Below, one piece after another: positions 21,567-33,999 of a DNA stretch of 64,000 nt (position 1 is the stretch's first letter; every line of letters starts with the position of its first letter). Under the pieces are notes generated by a model, which was not told the origin of the DNA, ran no database searches, and saw only the letters and a list, made by a program, of their open reading frames with translations. The stretch is from Areca catechu (taxonomy: Eukaryota > Streptophyta > Magnoliopsida > Arecales > Arecaceae). The stretch is taken from the NCBI GenBank assembly GCA_021397845.1, contig CM038039.1, positions 175,806,526-175,870,525 on the forward strand, read 5' to 3'. The position numbers and the translations under genes were made by a program.

Positions 21567-22961
21567 TGGTCATGTACCTTGACCAATTTGGTCAAGATGT
21601 GTCTATTGGTCCTGTAATGATTCCAGTCTGAGTTTGTTTGAAGATTGGGCCCAAGCCAGAGTGGTCTTCAAGTCTAGTCCAATTTGTAATGGGTCAAGCC
21701 ATCTCCCAAGCCATGAAAGATGCCACTTTGCACCACCTCATCCATCCTATGTGGTGCCACATCACCTTGACATGTGGGCGGCCAAGGCAAGAAGGGAATG
21801 CTATAATTTTTGGTGCCATTCCTTGATTCTTTCCTCCCTTCCCTCTCCCTATCGAGCCTCTTTCCAGAGGAGCTATGGGCAGCCAAGGAAGGTCAATGAG
21901 CAGTGAAGGCATGATCCTTGTTTCAAGCCCCATATCAAGACTTCTTTCCAAAGTGCTTGGTCAGCTATGGAAGAAATGCATTGACTCTCAAATCAAGAAG
22001 ACAACTCCCTTGTTTCAAGCCCCATATCAAGCCTTCTTCCTAAAGTGCTTGGTTGAATATGGAAGAAAAGCATTGACCCTAAAATCAAGAAGACAACTCA
22101 CTTCTTTCAAGCCTCAAGTGAAGCCACAAGATCTTGGTCGACCAAAGGAAGAAGAAATTTGAATTTGGGCACCCTCTTCTTAAAGCTTTGTAAGTTTTTT
22201 AAAATTTGAATAGGTTTTAAGGTGCCTATAAAAAGGGCCTTACCCCTTCCTTGTAAAGTTTAATCTTGATGAATGAAAGAAAATATTTTTAGTGCTACTC
22301 TACTAGTTATTGCCTTCGTTTCATAAGAACATCGATCTCCATGAGGGAGCTCCTTTGCCTTCGGGCATCAAGAGGTGTGAGGCCTCAAGTTACCTTTTCT
22401 TCCATCCAAGCCATCCTCCATCTTCAAGTTCGGAGTCTATCAGGATGATCCATCTTGGAGCCTAGCAAAAAGATCCCCCATTCACCACCATCTTCAGCTT
22501 TTCTTCTCTTATTATTTTTTGTCTCTTGCTAACTCCCAACATTTCACTTGATTGCTCGTAGGTCCTCCAGGTACCATGAATATGGAGTTAGTCTCCCTTA
22601 CCTTCAAGACCTTTGGATAGAAAGCCGGTGCATCTGCAAAGTTGAAGGCTCGATCATCTAGGCTGAATCTGCGAGAGCGAGTGAACTCGGCATCGGGCTC
22701 TTCAGAACTTTTAAGGTTTGCCACCTTAACTCCTAAGTTGGTATTGATCAAAGAGCTAAGTGCTACGGGGTTTCTCAATCACAGGGTCCTCTTCTTATCT
22801 TGTTTAAGGGCTTACTTGCTAGTTTAAAGTTCTTATTTTTATAGAAACCTAGATCTACTCTTGCTTGTCTTCAGGAATCCTTAACCTCGTTTAAAAAACC
22901 AAGAAATTCACAAAGAGAAAAATCACCTGCATCATCCTAGCATCTAGTTAGTCCTGCATCA
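21567..22961 (+). mobile_element. 5' LTR of element Q (type 1, head missing)
   Basis: It matches type-1 LTRs from their ~130th base (CTTGACCAATTTGGTCAAG) and has TATAAAAA near 22228-22235. It ends TTAGTCCTGCATCA. A primer site follows. Confidence 0.8.
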
Positions 22962-22963
22962 TC

Positions 22964-22975
22964 TTGTATCAGAGC
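22964..22975 (+). other. Primer binding site of Q
   Basis: TTGTATCAGAGC has one change from TGGTATCAGAGC. Confidence 0.75.
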
Positions 22976-23991
22976 ATGGTTAGAACTTAGCATCTTCTTA
23001 AGTACTTGGATTAGGTGCTTCACCATGGCCGTTCGGTCATAGGAAAAAGAAGGGCTACAAGACCTTTACATCCGATTCCACGGGGATTTCCTATGGTGTG
23101 TAGGGGTGGTGATGTGATTGACCTTTGAAGGGGAACACAAGGAGTTCATTTTTTTAAAAACCCTAAAGAAAGTTTTTGCATCATTAGATTCATCTTCTTT
23201 AAATTTCTGCATAATTTTATCTCAGTATATGGCTTATTTTTATAGGTGTTTCTATTTGTAGGAACCTCCAAACATTCTAATTTTTATTTTTCTAGATTCC
23301 ACATAATTGAGAGTAATTTTAAGAATTTTCTCAGATTTTATTGTAGCTTGTAAGATTTCTACATGCTGGAATACTACCTGAGAACAAAATCTATTCTAAG
23401 ATTTTTAGCAAGTGCATCTTTTCATGTTTTCATTTCTCAAATAGTTTAATTTTGCATTTAGGATCATACCTTGTTATTTCAAGCATCTTATTTCTGCTAT
23501 CATACATCAAAAATCCAAAAACAAAGTTTAGTTACATTCTATTAGATCATGTGTATGCCATCATTCTCATAAATAACTTAAGGGCATCAATATCAAAAGA
23601 TAAGGGAAGGAAGTCATTACCTTTCCTTAGCCCAAAAACAACTACCCTTGCATTTTGAATTCAGACCTAATCTAAAATCTAGTAGCAACCTAATAGATTA
23701 GGGACATCAACTAGTTGGATTTGACCATTTTGGGGATGCTGGTTGCATACAACCATTCAATTGGTACCGGGAAGCCGGTGTCTAAGGCAAGAGGTCTAGC
23801 ATTAAACGACCTAAGCAGTGTTGTGGTTCCTTAATTGGGTCCTTGCGGAAGCAAGGGGGGCCTCCCACACTCCCACCTCTTACCTGGTCAGTGAAAGGGC
23901 TAGTTGATTGTGCTGTGTGTCTTCTACGTGGACTCATTGTGACTGAACTCCTAGGTCTAGCAAACCCATAGCACCTTTCATTGTGTGTTGC
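22976..23991 (+). promoter_or_regulatory. Leader of Q with conserved hairpins
   Basis: Box CTTAAGGGCA is at 23577-23586. The family stem is AAGGGAAGG (23602-23610) and CCTTTCCTT (23620-23628), followed by AGCCCAAAA. The hairpin CCTTGC-GGAA-GCAAGG lies at 23841-23856. It is otherwise AT-rich and non-coding. Confidence 0.75.
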
Positions 23992-25493
23992 ATGTCGACT
24001 AGGTCAGGTGTCCCCTATCACCCCCATCATTCCCAATTAAGTGAACCCATCGAGAACGATCACGAGGGTCAACTAAAGGTCATCATTGAAGAGTTAGCTA
24101 GGTTGAACAATAGGTTTGATGAGTTTGAAAACAAATTTGAAACAAGGCTGAGAACCCTAGAAAAGGGCAATAGACCATCCATTGAACTTTAGTCTGAGTC
24201 ATCTCCTCACCCTAAGGAATACACTCAATGTGATCCTTCCTTAGAGGTTGAGCCCAGAAGAGTCCCACATCCTAACCCAGTCCAAGAGATTCACCCTAGG
24301 AGACCCAATCAGGAGTTCATGGACTAGGAAGAACTGCATGAATTTGAAGACCTTTTAGGAGTAGTCAGATGCATCCTTACCAAAAACATAGCACAAGAAG
24401 ATTGGCATAGGACAAACATCCTACAAACCTTTGTCAGACTAGGGGATAAGGTATGCAAAATCATAGTTAATAGTGGGAGCTGTGTCAATGCCATTTCTTT
24501 AAGTACTGTCAAATCCCTAGGATTGACCCCAGTTCCTCACCCCAACCCTTATAAGGTCTCATGGATAGATTCAACTTCCATATGCATAAAGTCAAGATGC
24601 CAAGTCATGATCAAATTATAGTCATATGAAGAGAAGATTTGGTATGATGTCCTTCTTATGGGCATCAATAGCATTATCTTAGGTCGACCTTGGATTTACG
24701 ATCACGATGCCATCCTTTATGGTGGGACCAATACCTGTACCTTTAACCACCGTGGGAAGAAATTTACAATCAATCCAATTCATCCTAAGGACTAGGCTCA
24801 AAGAAGATCGAGTATCCTTAAGGAAAAAAAACCTGGTGTCAACCTGATCAAGTCTAAGGAATTAGAAAAAGAGATTACCGAGGAAGAACCCTTTAAAGAA
24901 TTTCAGGGACAAAAGGTTGAACATTCTGAGAATTTAAATGAGAAACCCATAAGCCCATTGAAGACTTTAAGTATGAAAATGTTGAACCCATTGAAAATTT
25001 AGAGAAGGAAACTCCTGAGCCCATTAAACAATCCAAAGAAATCATCTATGAGTCAAGTTTAGTTGAGGAGTATGGTGAAGATGGGCCGAAGGTAGAAATC
25101 ATTGAGGAATCAAAGGAAAACGATCCTGAAACTACTATAGAATTTGAAGAATAAATGACCGAGCCAGGATCATATTTAGTAAATGAATATGAGAGTTTGC
25201 TAGTTTTGTCCACGAAAGGAGTTCAGGAACAAACACATAATGAACCGATCACGAGAGAACACCCTCATGAAGTGGTTAAGGCTCTGTAAGAGTTTGAGGA
25301 TGTTTTACCCGATGAATCAGCTTACCAATTACCACCCTTGAGGAACATCCAGCATTTTATAGACTTAGTCCCAGGATCCTCTTTAATAGACCTTCTACAC
25401 TATGAGATTAACCTTACCAAGCCCCAAGGTCTGTTTCCCACTTTACAGAGATTGCCCCAAGACTCTGATTCCTATTTCCTACCCTTCCCTGAG
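23992..25493 (+). pseudogene. gag-protease-RT remnant of Q
   Basis: It starts MSTRSGVPYHPHH with a helical N-terminus, stops at 24190-24192, then skips the whole Gag core and knuckle. It resumes with the acidic linker and aspartic protease (NILQTFVRLGDKVCKI...), in which the catalytic D-S-G is N-S-G (about 24470-24480). The flap-side motif IILGRPWIYDHD follows. After several stops and shifts it reaches the RT start (QLPPLRNIQHFIDLVPGSS), then jumps to DSYFLPFPE and the next LTR. It has no RT catalytic core. Confidence 0.85.
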
Positions 25494-27236
25494 TGGTGTG
25501 GGCACCAGGATCTGATAGAGGCTCCTCAACCCTCTGTGGATCTCGGATTAGTATTCCACTTCTGTGAGTCCTGTAATAAGGCTATGAGCCAAAGTATTTT
25601 TATAATTTTTAGTCATGTACCTTGACAAATTTGTGTCAAGTTTAGGTCATGGGTCCTGTATTTATTTTTTGTTCGAGTCTGAGTTTGGATTGGGCCCAAG
25701 CCTAATTGAAGTCAACCTGGCTTACAAGACCAAGTCAAGTCCTTGTGGGCCAACCCACCTCTTTCACTTGGAAAGATGCCAACACAGGTGCAACCTCAGC
25801 CACCTATGTGGCACCACATCAGTTGCCACTTGGGCATCCAATGAAGGAAACAAGGAGGCGCCCTCATGCATTCCACACACCCTCTCCATGCCTTTTTCTC
25901 TTGGGCGACCTTGGAAGGAGGAGACATCATCCCCCTCTTCCCTTTCCCACATCTTGCCATGATCCATCATAATATGGGGCGTTGAAGATTCTTGAAGAGA
26001 CAAAGCCACAAAGCAAGCCATCTTCCAAGCCTTCTTCCCAAAGTGTTCATGCAAGAATGGAAGGTCAAAGGACACACTTCCCCTTTCCAAGCCTTCAACC
26101 TTGCAATGTCCAAAGCTCCCTCCATTTGGTCGGCCATGAATCACTCCAAGTGGGCATTGAAGGATCAAAGGAAGCACATCCCTTCAAGCAAGCCTTGTTC
26201 CATGTTTTCTTCCCAAAATGAGAATGCAAAAGAAGGAAGTCAAGAGGCCAATCCCCCTCTCCAAGCCCTCCCACATGCCATGCCAATCCTCTCCCTTATT
26301 TGGTCGGCCATGAAGATCTTTCCCCTCTATGTGGGCACCAACTTTTGGGGTTGTAATTTGGGTTCAAGGGTTATGAATTATTTTGAATTCAAATGGGCCT
26401 TGGGTGCCTATTTAAAGGACCCAATCCCTCCATTGTAAAGCTATTGAATAATTGAATGAAAAGAGTGTTTGAGTTTGTTTATCCTCCAACCATTGTCTCC
26501 TAGACTAGGTTTGAGAGAAGTTGCCTTCATCCTCAAGGATGTCGAGTGGTGTGAGGCCACCTGTCCGTCGCCCCAGGGCGTCGCAAGTCCTTCGTCCTCC
26601 AGGACATCGAGTGGTGTGAGGCCACAATCCTTCATCCTCCGTGACATCATGGGGTGCGAGGCCCCAAGTTATCTCCTTCTTCAACTTCGAAATCCAGCCA
26701 GACACTGGGCTCGAAGCCCCTTCTCAACCCCATCTCAGTCCCTTTCAGTACATCTCGCTATTTCGCTAATCCCTATTTTTGTTTTCCTACAGGTCCTCCC
26801 TAGTATCTCGGGCATCGGAGACAGTCTGCTTTGCCATCACGACCATCCGATCGAAAGCTAGTGCATCCGTGGGTTTGACTACTCAGGCATCCAGGCCGCA
26901 TCTGCTGCGTTGAGCGATCTCGGCATCGGGCGCTTCAGACGTGTGAGGTTTGCTCTCTCTATCTCCTAAGTAGGTATTGCATCTCGTGCTAGTCCTACCG
27001 GGGTTTCTTAATCCCGGGATCCTATTATCGTTTTCACTTTTTAGGGATTTGAACTGATAGTATAAGCTTCTATCATTCATTTCTCTTATTTCTAGTCTCT
27101 GCTTATGATCGGGAATCAAAAAAAAAAAAAAAACCTAAGAAAAAAAAAAACATCTAAAACTCTATAACCATAAAAAAATTCCTTTGCATCATAAGCATCC
27201 ATACTATCATCTCTAGCCCTACTCACCCCTGCATCA
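25494..27236 (+). mobile_element. 5' LTR of element Y (type 7)
   Basis: It is 1743 bp, from TGGTGTGGGCACCAGG to CACCCCTGCATCA. Promoter-like TATTTAAA is at 26409-26416. R carries three near-repeats of a CCTCAAGGATGTCGAGTGGT-like text (26540-26660). It is the sister of X's LTR (42971-44709, minus). Confidence 0.88.
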
Positions 27237-27240
27237 TTTC

Positions 27241-27252
27241 TGGTATCAGAGC
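27241..27252 (+). other. Primer binding site of Y
   Basis: A perfect TGGTATCAGAGC, four bases after the LTR end. Confidence 0.93.
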
Positions 27253-27917
27253 AAGGCTAGGACTAGTGCATTTTGTTTTCTTTCATTTTCTGCATTCTGA
27301 TTAGCCCATATATGGTCTGATCATTGGATTATTTCTCTCTGTAGAGACCTGCAGATTTCATGATTTCTATTCTGTTAATCGTATTAAATTCAGAGTATTT
27401 TTGTCTACTTTATCAGATTTTATTTCAATTTGTAGAATTTCTACAAGCTGAAATACAATCTAAGAAAATCTTAGGTCTGAAATTTCTGCAAGCATCTCAT
27501 TTCTTGCTTCATTCATCCATCTAGTTTATTTCTTGCATTTAGGGGCACATTTTAAATCCTTCATTTTGTTTAGAATTCACACATCTGAAAGACACACAAA
27601 AAAAAAAAAACAAGAAAATCTTAAGTCATTTCATTACTCATTTTTGTGCATCATTCTCCATAACTTTTCTTAAGGGCGTCAAATAAACATAGGGTCAGGA
27701 TTTCATTTCCTGTCCCTAGCCCAAAAAGCACCACCCGACATATCGAACCCTAGCCATTAACTAAAATTGATTAGATGTTTAATCTACTCTAGTGAGCTAG
27801 GGACACCCACGAAGTCGGGTCGACCCAAGTGCCGAGCCAAGCTAGATTACTTGTTGGTGTGTGCTTGAGTAGCTGGTGTCTAGGCAAGTATTCAGGGACT
27901 AGATCCCGAAGGGAAGT
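27253..27917 (+). promoter_or_regulatory. Leader of Y, truncated
   Basis: Box CTTAAGGGC is near 27669. The family stem is AGGGTCAGG (27691-27699) and CCTGTCCCT (27709-27717), then AGCCCAAAAA. The mini-hairpin CCCGAAGGG is at 27905-27913. It is cut at 27917 by a type-2 LTR before any gag. Confidence 0.75.
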
Positions 27918-29343
27918 TGATGCGTGACTAATATGCATGCAATTCTTTTTGTATATTTTTTATGTGGAGTTAGGTGATTAATTCCCAAATTTTAGACAAA
28001 AATTAGTTGTAGGGAATTTTGTATGAATTTTTGAAGACAAGCATGCAGATTAGAACCTAGAAAAGTACAAAAAAAGGATCGCCGGGTCTGAGAAGCCTTG
28101 GTTAGGGCAAGTTCTCCTACAATATAAAGACTGGAGATAGAGGGGGTGTACCTGACAATGTCTGAAATGCCCAGCAAAGATAGCAGTGAAGGGATCTCTC
28201 ATTCCTCGATGGATGCGGCCTAGAAAACTGAGCCAAAGACCCGTGGATACCCGGCTTTCTGCTCGGTGGTCCGATTGAGGCTTGGCTGGAGTCGTTGGAT
28301 TCGTAAGAACTCAGGGAGATGCAAATGACCTGTTAGGGGTTAGAAAACTTAGAGAACATCAAGAAAACAAAGGAAAATAGCAAAGGGAAGAAAGTTTTGG
28401 AGGGGCTGGAAGGATGGTTAGCGACAGGAAGATGGTTGCAAACACCGGGAAGAAGAACTCTCAAACCCCTTTATGCACACAGCAGGGTAATCACACAAAG
28501 CAATATAAGAACTCAAGGTTTATTTCATATCAAAAATCAAGCTTCGTACAAGAGGCTAGGGTCCTTTAAATAGACCCTTAACCTTGGGCTCCAAGTAAGG
28601 GCACATTAGTCTTTACGTAAGAATCATTTTCCATCTCAAACCCTAGCTAGAAAATAAGGAAACATTAGGTAGAAAAATCCCTAAAAATTCTCTTGACTTG
28701 GCCAACAATCTAAGGATGCCTAGGGGGGCGTGTTGGGCTTCTAAGAGCAGCAAGAGGTTGGCCCAAAGGGGCTCGGGCGCATGGATTTGGGCCTCTAGAA
28801 ACTAGGATGGCCTGGTAGCCAGGTAACAGGAATATTCCCTGGTATCTTGCTTCTTAGGGGCTTAGGCTTGGCGCCTGGGCTTGATTTCTTTGGGCTAGGA
28901 TGCAGATGGACCTCTAAGATCATGGATGCCATGGTCTATGAATATACTTTGTCATCTGGAAGGGAATTTGGGCATCTGGAGGGCATCTACAAGGAATTAG
29001 GGTTTTCTGAATTTTCCTCCTGGGGTCTTCAAATCTTCAAGCTGGGTTGGACTTGGGCTATACTTCCATGTCTTCATTCTAGTTGGACTTGGCCTTCACT
29101 TGTATGATGTGGTCTTGAGTCTTCGATATGCTTGGACAGGACTCAAAAAAATAAAATTAGCTCGACATGAGCTGACTAATATTGAACTGAACTAGCTCAA
29201 CATGAGCTGACTAATTACAGGACTATAATAAAAACAACTCAGCTGGACTAAGCTTTATTACAGTGGACTCAAATGTCAATTAAGTGATCTACAGAGGGTT
29301 GAGAAGCCTCTACCTTATTCTGGTGCCTTTAGTGTCCCCACCA
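27918..29343 (-). mobile_element. Complete type-2 LTR, probably solo
   Basis: On the minus strand it runs from TGGTGGGGACACTAAAGG (29343) to AGTCACGCATCA (27918), 1426 bp. The flanks GAAGT and CAGTG do not match, so it is a recombined or deleted remnant rather than a clean solo insertion. Confidence 0.8.
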
Positions 29344-30254
29344 CAGTGCCACCACTGAGCCATGGCCATGCCATCATCCCTGCCATGAAGCCTTCTATCT
29401 TCGATCGATGCCTCCCACAGCCGCATGAACCACGATGCCAATCTCCACCGGATCTACCATTCTTTGGTTTGTCCATTTTGCCCTCTTCTGCGAAAATCCA
29501 CAGTAGCCAACGATCATGCTCCAGCCTCCCAAATCAAAGCCTCCATTGGATCCCGCTGAATGCCCCATCTCTAATCAGAATCCCAAGCTGCCGAGTTGCC
29601 AAATGCCCTGTTCCATCTCCTCCCTACTCCCCATCAGCCACCCATCCTAGCAGCCTACTATCGTGATGCCCGACAACCATCGAATCAGAGTCCATCCAAC
29701 AACATCGATTGTGGCACCCAGATCCGATCGGTGCCTCCACCAGATTTGATCGACTACCTATGCCACCCATCAAAGCCCCTTCCCTATCGATGGACACACC
29801 CAACACCACCGGAACCCCATTTCATTGTCATTTTCCTCCCGATCGGAGCGATCCTTGGGTAGCCAAGATGATCTCCATGATGGCATCTTCCCATCCATGC
29901 TGGCCCTCTTCCTGTCCATTCCACCATCTCCGCCCAGCCCCATCGTCGATGATGTCCAATTGGAAGACTCTTCCCCTATTCGGTCTATGAGGAAGGAAAG
30001 CCTGCAAGAATGTGAATGCAATTGCTACATTTGGAGCCGACTTCCCCCTCTACATGCTTCTCAAAACCAGACAGATCTCAGAGCCATGTAGATCTCAGAG
30101 CTACATGGACCTCAAAGCTTCATAGATCTCATAGCAAGGCTGTCAAAAAAAAATCATCAAGTACTGCTTGGATTTCAAAATAATGCATGGGTTTCAGTTC
30201 TACCCAAGTCATCTCCAAACTCAAAGGAGTCGAGTTCTCCTTACTCTAGGGGAA
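29344..30254 (+). other. GC-rich non-coding filler before a 3' LTR
   Basis: Text rich in CCATGCC, CCACC and GATCTCAGAGC resembles the U3 of LTR M. Just before 30255 it reads GGAGTCGAGTTCTCC...TCTAGGGGAA, like the end of pol plus purine tract in other elements here. The open frames are not conserved anywhere else in the window. Confidence 0.45.
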
Positions 30255-31333
30255 TGATGGGGACCTGAGAGATATCAGCTACTATGTGGAGTCCCAGCAG
30301 GCATCATCCGCTCTATTAGGCATCCCAGGATTCTCATATATCCACTCAAGCATAAAAAGTAGTAGATCAATATCCCATATGAAAATTAGGGACCATCCAG
30401 GAGAAGATGGAAGGGAGTATCAAGCAAATTAAGCAGCATTTGGGAGCCCACTCTCCTTCCCTCTTTCATGGGATTTTATTTCCTTGTGTTGACCACGATT
30501 TTATGGAATGTTTGTGGTGCCTTCCATTTTTTCTTGTAGCATGAAATCTCTTACCCATCTAGCCCCATCTCTCATGGCATGTAGTTGGCACCAACAAGGA
30601 AGCTTGTTGGCCCCCCTTTTTATGTTTATTTTTTCATGTATTCCAAGAGCTAGGGTTCCTATATAAGGACCACTCTTTTGTATTGAAGAATAATAATGAT
30701 GATAATTTGGGAATAGTGATTCTTCATTCTACCTCCGTAAAGGAGTGGGCGTCAGGCCCGTCATGCCATTGCCATTGGGCGTTGAGGGGTGTGAGACCCT
30801 ATGCCTTCGCATTTAAGCATCGAGGGGCATGAGGCCCTAGTTATCCCCTTCACCATCGATTCCTCTCTATGGTCTTAGAGATTTTCCTTTATGGCCCAAG
30901 ATAGCGATTTGGGTAGGATGCCCTAGGCTCCGCATGTAGTGAGATGGGTGGGATGCCCTAGGCTACATATAGTGGGGTAGGTGAGATGCCCTAGGCTACA
31001 TATAGTGGGGTGGCTGAGATGCCCTAGAGATGAGGGGTCTCTCTGTGAATGTAGGTCCTAAGTCTATAGAAAGTCCATCTTCTTTATCCCTCCACGGCCC
31101 TGGAGAGTTTCCCTCACGGCTCCATTAGTGAGGTGGGTAAGATGCCCTAGAGGTGAGAGGTCTCTTTGTGAGTGTGAGTTTCAAAGTCTACGGTAGTCCA
31201 AACCCCTACCTTCCATCCTCGTTATTGCCTTCACCGCCTCCATCAAAAAAAATAAAAAAACAAAAATATAAAAAAAAATTTATGGTACCTTAATCCTTGG
31301 TGACTTATCGGCTCGCCAACGATCATACCCCCA
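30255..31333 (+). mobile_element. Type-6 LTR, left arm of a large palindrome
   Basis: It starts TGATGGGGACCTGAGAG after a purine-rich stretch. TATATAAG is near 30660, followed by GACCACTC. U5 contains a roughly 33-bp tandem repeat (about 30915-31025, GATGCCCTAGGCTACATATAG...). It ends in the palindrome centre. Confidence 0.75.
30910..31030 (+). repeat. 33-bp tandem repeat in type-6 U5
   Basis: The unit GATGCCCTAGGCTACATATA plus GTGGGGTRGGTGA occurs about three times with drift. Related arrays occur in inverted form at 14030-14110, 15520-15600 and 31660-31740. Confidence 0.7.
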
Positions 31334-31362
31334 CCTATCCTAATCCGTGGGGGGGGGGGTTT
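31334..31362. other. Palindrome centre with G11 run
   Basis: A short spacer CTATCCTAATCC separates the arms, next to a run of 11 Gs at 31349-31359. Confidence 0.75.
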
Positions 31363-32345
31363 AACGATCATAGGCGAGCTGAGAAGTCGCCAGGGATTAG
31401 GGTACCACAAAAAAAAAATTATTTATTATTATTATTTTTTTAATGGAGGTGGTGAAGGAAACAACGAGGATGGAAGGTAGGGGTTTGGACTGCCACGGAC
31501 TTGGAAACTCATACTCACGTAGAGACCTCTCACCAATAGGGCATCTTACCCAGCTCATTACTGGAGCTGTGAGGGTAACTTTTCTAGGTCATGGAGGGAT
31601 AAAGAAGATGGACACTCTACGGACTTGGGACTTACATTCACGGAGAGATCTCTCATCTCTAGGTCATCTCACCCAACCAACTACATGTAGCCTAGGGCAT
31701 CCAACCCGTCTCATTACATGCGGAGCCTAGGGCATCCGACCCAAATTGCTACCTAGGGTCGTGAAGGAAAATCTCTAAGACCATAGAGAGTACTCGACGG
31801 GAAAGGGGATAACTAGGGCCTCATGCCCCTCGACGCTCGAAAGCGAAGGCATAGGGTCTCACACCCCTCAATGTCTGAAGGCGAAGGCAAGACTGGCCTC
31901 ATGGCCACTCTTTTACTAAGGTAGAACGAAGAATCACTCTTCTCAAATCATCATCATTATTATTCTTCAATATAAGAGAGGGATCCATATATAGGGAATC
32001 CTAGCCCTTGGAATACATTAAAAAATAAACATAAAAAGGGGGGGCAACAAGCTTCCTTGTTGGTGCCAACTATATGCCATAAGAGATGGGACTAGAAGGG
32101 CAAGAGATTTCATGCTACAAGGAAAGATGGAGGGCGCTACAAACATTCCATAAAAGATTGGTCAACACAAGAAAATAAAATCTGATGAAAGAGGGAAGGA
32201 GAGTGAGTTCCCAAATGCTGCTTTATTTGCCTGATACTCCCATCTTCTCTGGGTGGTCCCTAATTTTCATACGGGATTTTGATCTGCTATGGATGATGCC
32301 TGCTGGGACTCCACATGGCAGCTGATAGCTCTCAGGTCCCCATCA
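31350..32345 (-). mobile_element. Type-6 LTR, right arm of the palindrome
   Basis: On the minus strand it starts TGATGGGGACCTGAGAG at 32345. It follows the left arm throughout, with small indels, to the centre. It sits inside a copia integrase relic. Confidence 0.75.
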
Positions 32346-32953
32346 CAAATGTCCTAGGATAGATAAAGTTAGCGAAGCATATCTATGGCATTATAGGCTA
32401 GGTCATATCAATAAGAACAGGATAAACAGGTTGAAAAGTGAGGGTCTTCTCAAGATTAGTGAATGTCATTCACTACTAACCTATGAGTCCTATTTTCTTG
32501 GAAAGATACAAAATCAACTTTTATTGGAAAAGGTGAATGAGCCAAATAAATTCTATGTCTGGTACATACTGATGTATGCGGACCAATGAATATTAGTGCC
32601 AGAGGTGGATATAATTATTTCATTACGTTTATAGATGACTTTTCGAGGTACGGTTATGTCTTCTTGATAAGACATAAATCTGAATCATTTGAAATGTTCA
32701 AATGATATCTTAATGAAGAAGAAAAATAAATTGGAATGTATATTAAAACCCTTCGATCAGATCAAGGGGGTGAATATCTTTTCGGTGATTTTCTGACATA
32801 TCATGAGGAGAATGGGATTCTCTCTCAATGGACACCTCTAGGGACACCTTAGTTAAATGGAGTGTTTGAAAAGAGGAATTAAACCCTGTTAGACATGGTT
32901 CAGTCCATGATGGACTTTGCTTCTCTGCCACTATCCTTTTGGGGATATGCCAA
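32346..32953 (+). pseudogene. Ty1/copia integrase fragment
   Basis: The frame reads AYLWHYRLGHINKNRI (the pre-integrase HHCC-type region, about 32375-32420). After a frame change comes CGPMNISARGGYNYFITFID (catalytic DDE core), then RSDQGGEYLFGDF, and NGILSQWTPLGTP. Several stops (for example near 32704 and 32850) and at least one frameshift are seen. The fragment is cut on both sides. It is unrelated in strand and position to C1. Confidence 0.85.
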
Positions 32954-33999
32954 ACCCAGGGTGGGCCCTTAATACATGCAACTTAAAACTTTTTTAAATG
33001 CATGACATAGCGAAAGAAGATAAAACACTTTTATCTAATAATTTAATCTATTTAACACTGGCCCTACACAGATCTTCATGCATATTAAGAAATACATGTA
33101 TGAAATCAAGCATGCAAATTATGCTACTCTTGGAATCATTCTATGAATCACATAAAAGGGTGCCGAAGAACATATCTACGGACCCATGGGATAGGAGTAC
33201 AAAACTTTTTCGAGAGGTGATGATCACCATCAAGGAAAGCACTCCAAAAGGAACACCAGCTCTATGAGTAGCACAAACGTCCTGCCTCTGAAGGTGGTTC
33301 AATAAGGGAAAGGGGATTCTCCTTCCTCCTTTAAGGTGCTAGCCTATCCAGAAATGATGTGGCTATGGTGGACACCTTCAACACCTTGAAGATCTGGTTG
33401 CTGAACTAAAATGGGACAAAATATCCAAGAACCCTTCTCACAAACCTCTATCCCAAACATTCAACAGAAGGTAAGCACACAGGAATCCCAAAACCCAAAC
33501 TTCGTACTATCTTCCTAAGAGTGAGATCTGATCTCATAATCTCTCATAGGTCAAAGATGAGTTCTAACCAACAAAAGTGGCAGAATCTTGACCTATGTGA
33601 AAAGAGAACAATTCTACTTCTTTCAGCTCACCCAAAATAGCCCTTTTTATTAGAACCATAAAGGGGAGATCAATGAGAGATTAAATGGGAGGTTGGGAGT
33701 CTCTTGGGAGTCAAGAGTTTTACAAACCCTTGGACTTCAGCAACTGATGTTGGTTAAGATCCTAAAACAACAAAATTAAGTGCCATAACCCTTATAACAA
33801 TCAATGAAGCATTCTCGGGTTTTTTAGCAGAGTCCATCAGAGAGTAAACTTGTCTGGGGTTGACTCGTCTTGAGTCGACTTGCCATAGGTCAACTTGATT
33901 GGTAGTTTGACAACTTCTTGTCAAACAAGTCCAGAACAATTCCCAATCATTCCCAAGCTAACAAATCAAGAAGAAATCCCACGGTGTGTGGCCCCATAG
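32954..33999. other. No recognisable feature
   Basis: About 1 kb of mixed sequence. The 89-codon frame at 32998-33267 has no motif I recognise. 33640-33700 (CCCTTTTTATTAG, inverted promoter-like) hints at an old minus-strand LTR. Confidence 0.4.

Noticed and set aside
25615..26861. Overlapping open frames of 79-148 codons on both strands
   Set aside because: All lie in the type-7 LTR; the same frames recur mirrored in X's LTR (43507-44588) because the LTR repeats, not because they code.
27241..27252. tRNA gene near TGGTATCAGAGC sites
   Set aside because: Only 12 bases match a tRNA end and no cloverleaf surrounds them; they are primer sites.
31349..31359. G11 run as a G-quadruplex element
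   Set aside because: A single run beside a palindrome centre; more likely a replication or assembly slip. Kept only as part of the palindrome note.
32998..33267. 89-codon open frame
   Set aside because: No recognisable motif, no relative elsewhere in the window, and it starts in debris after a copia fragment.
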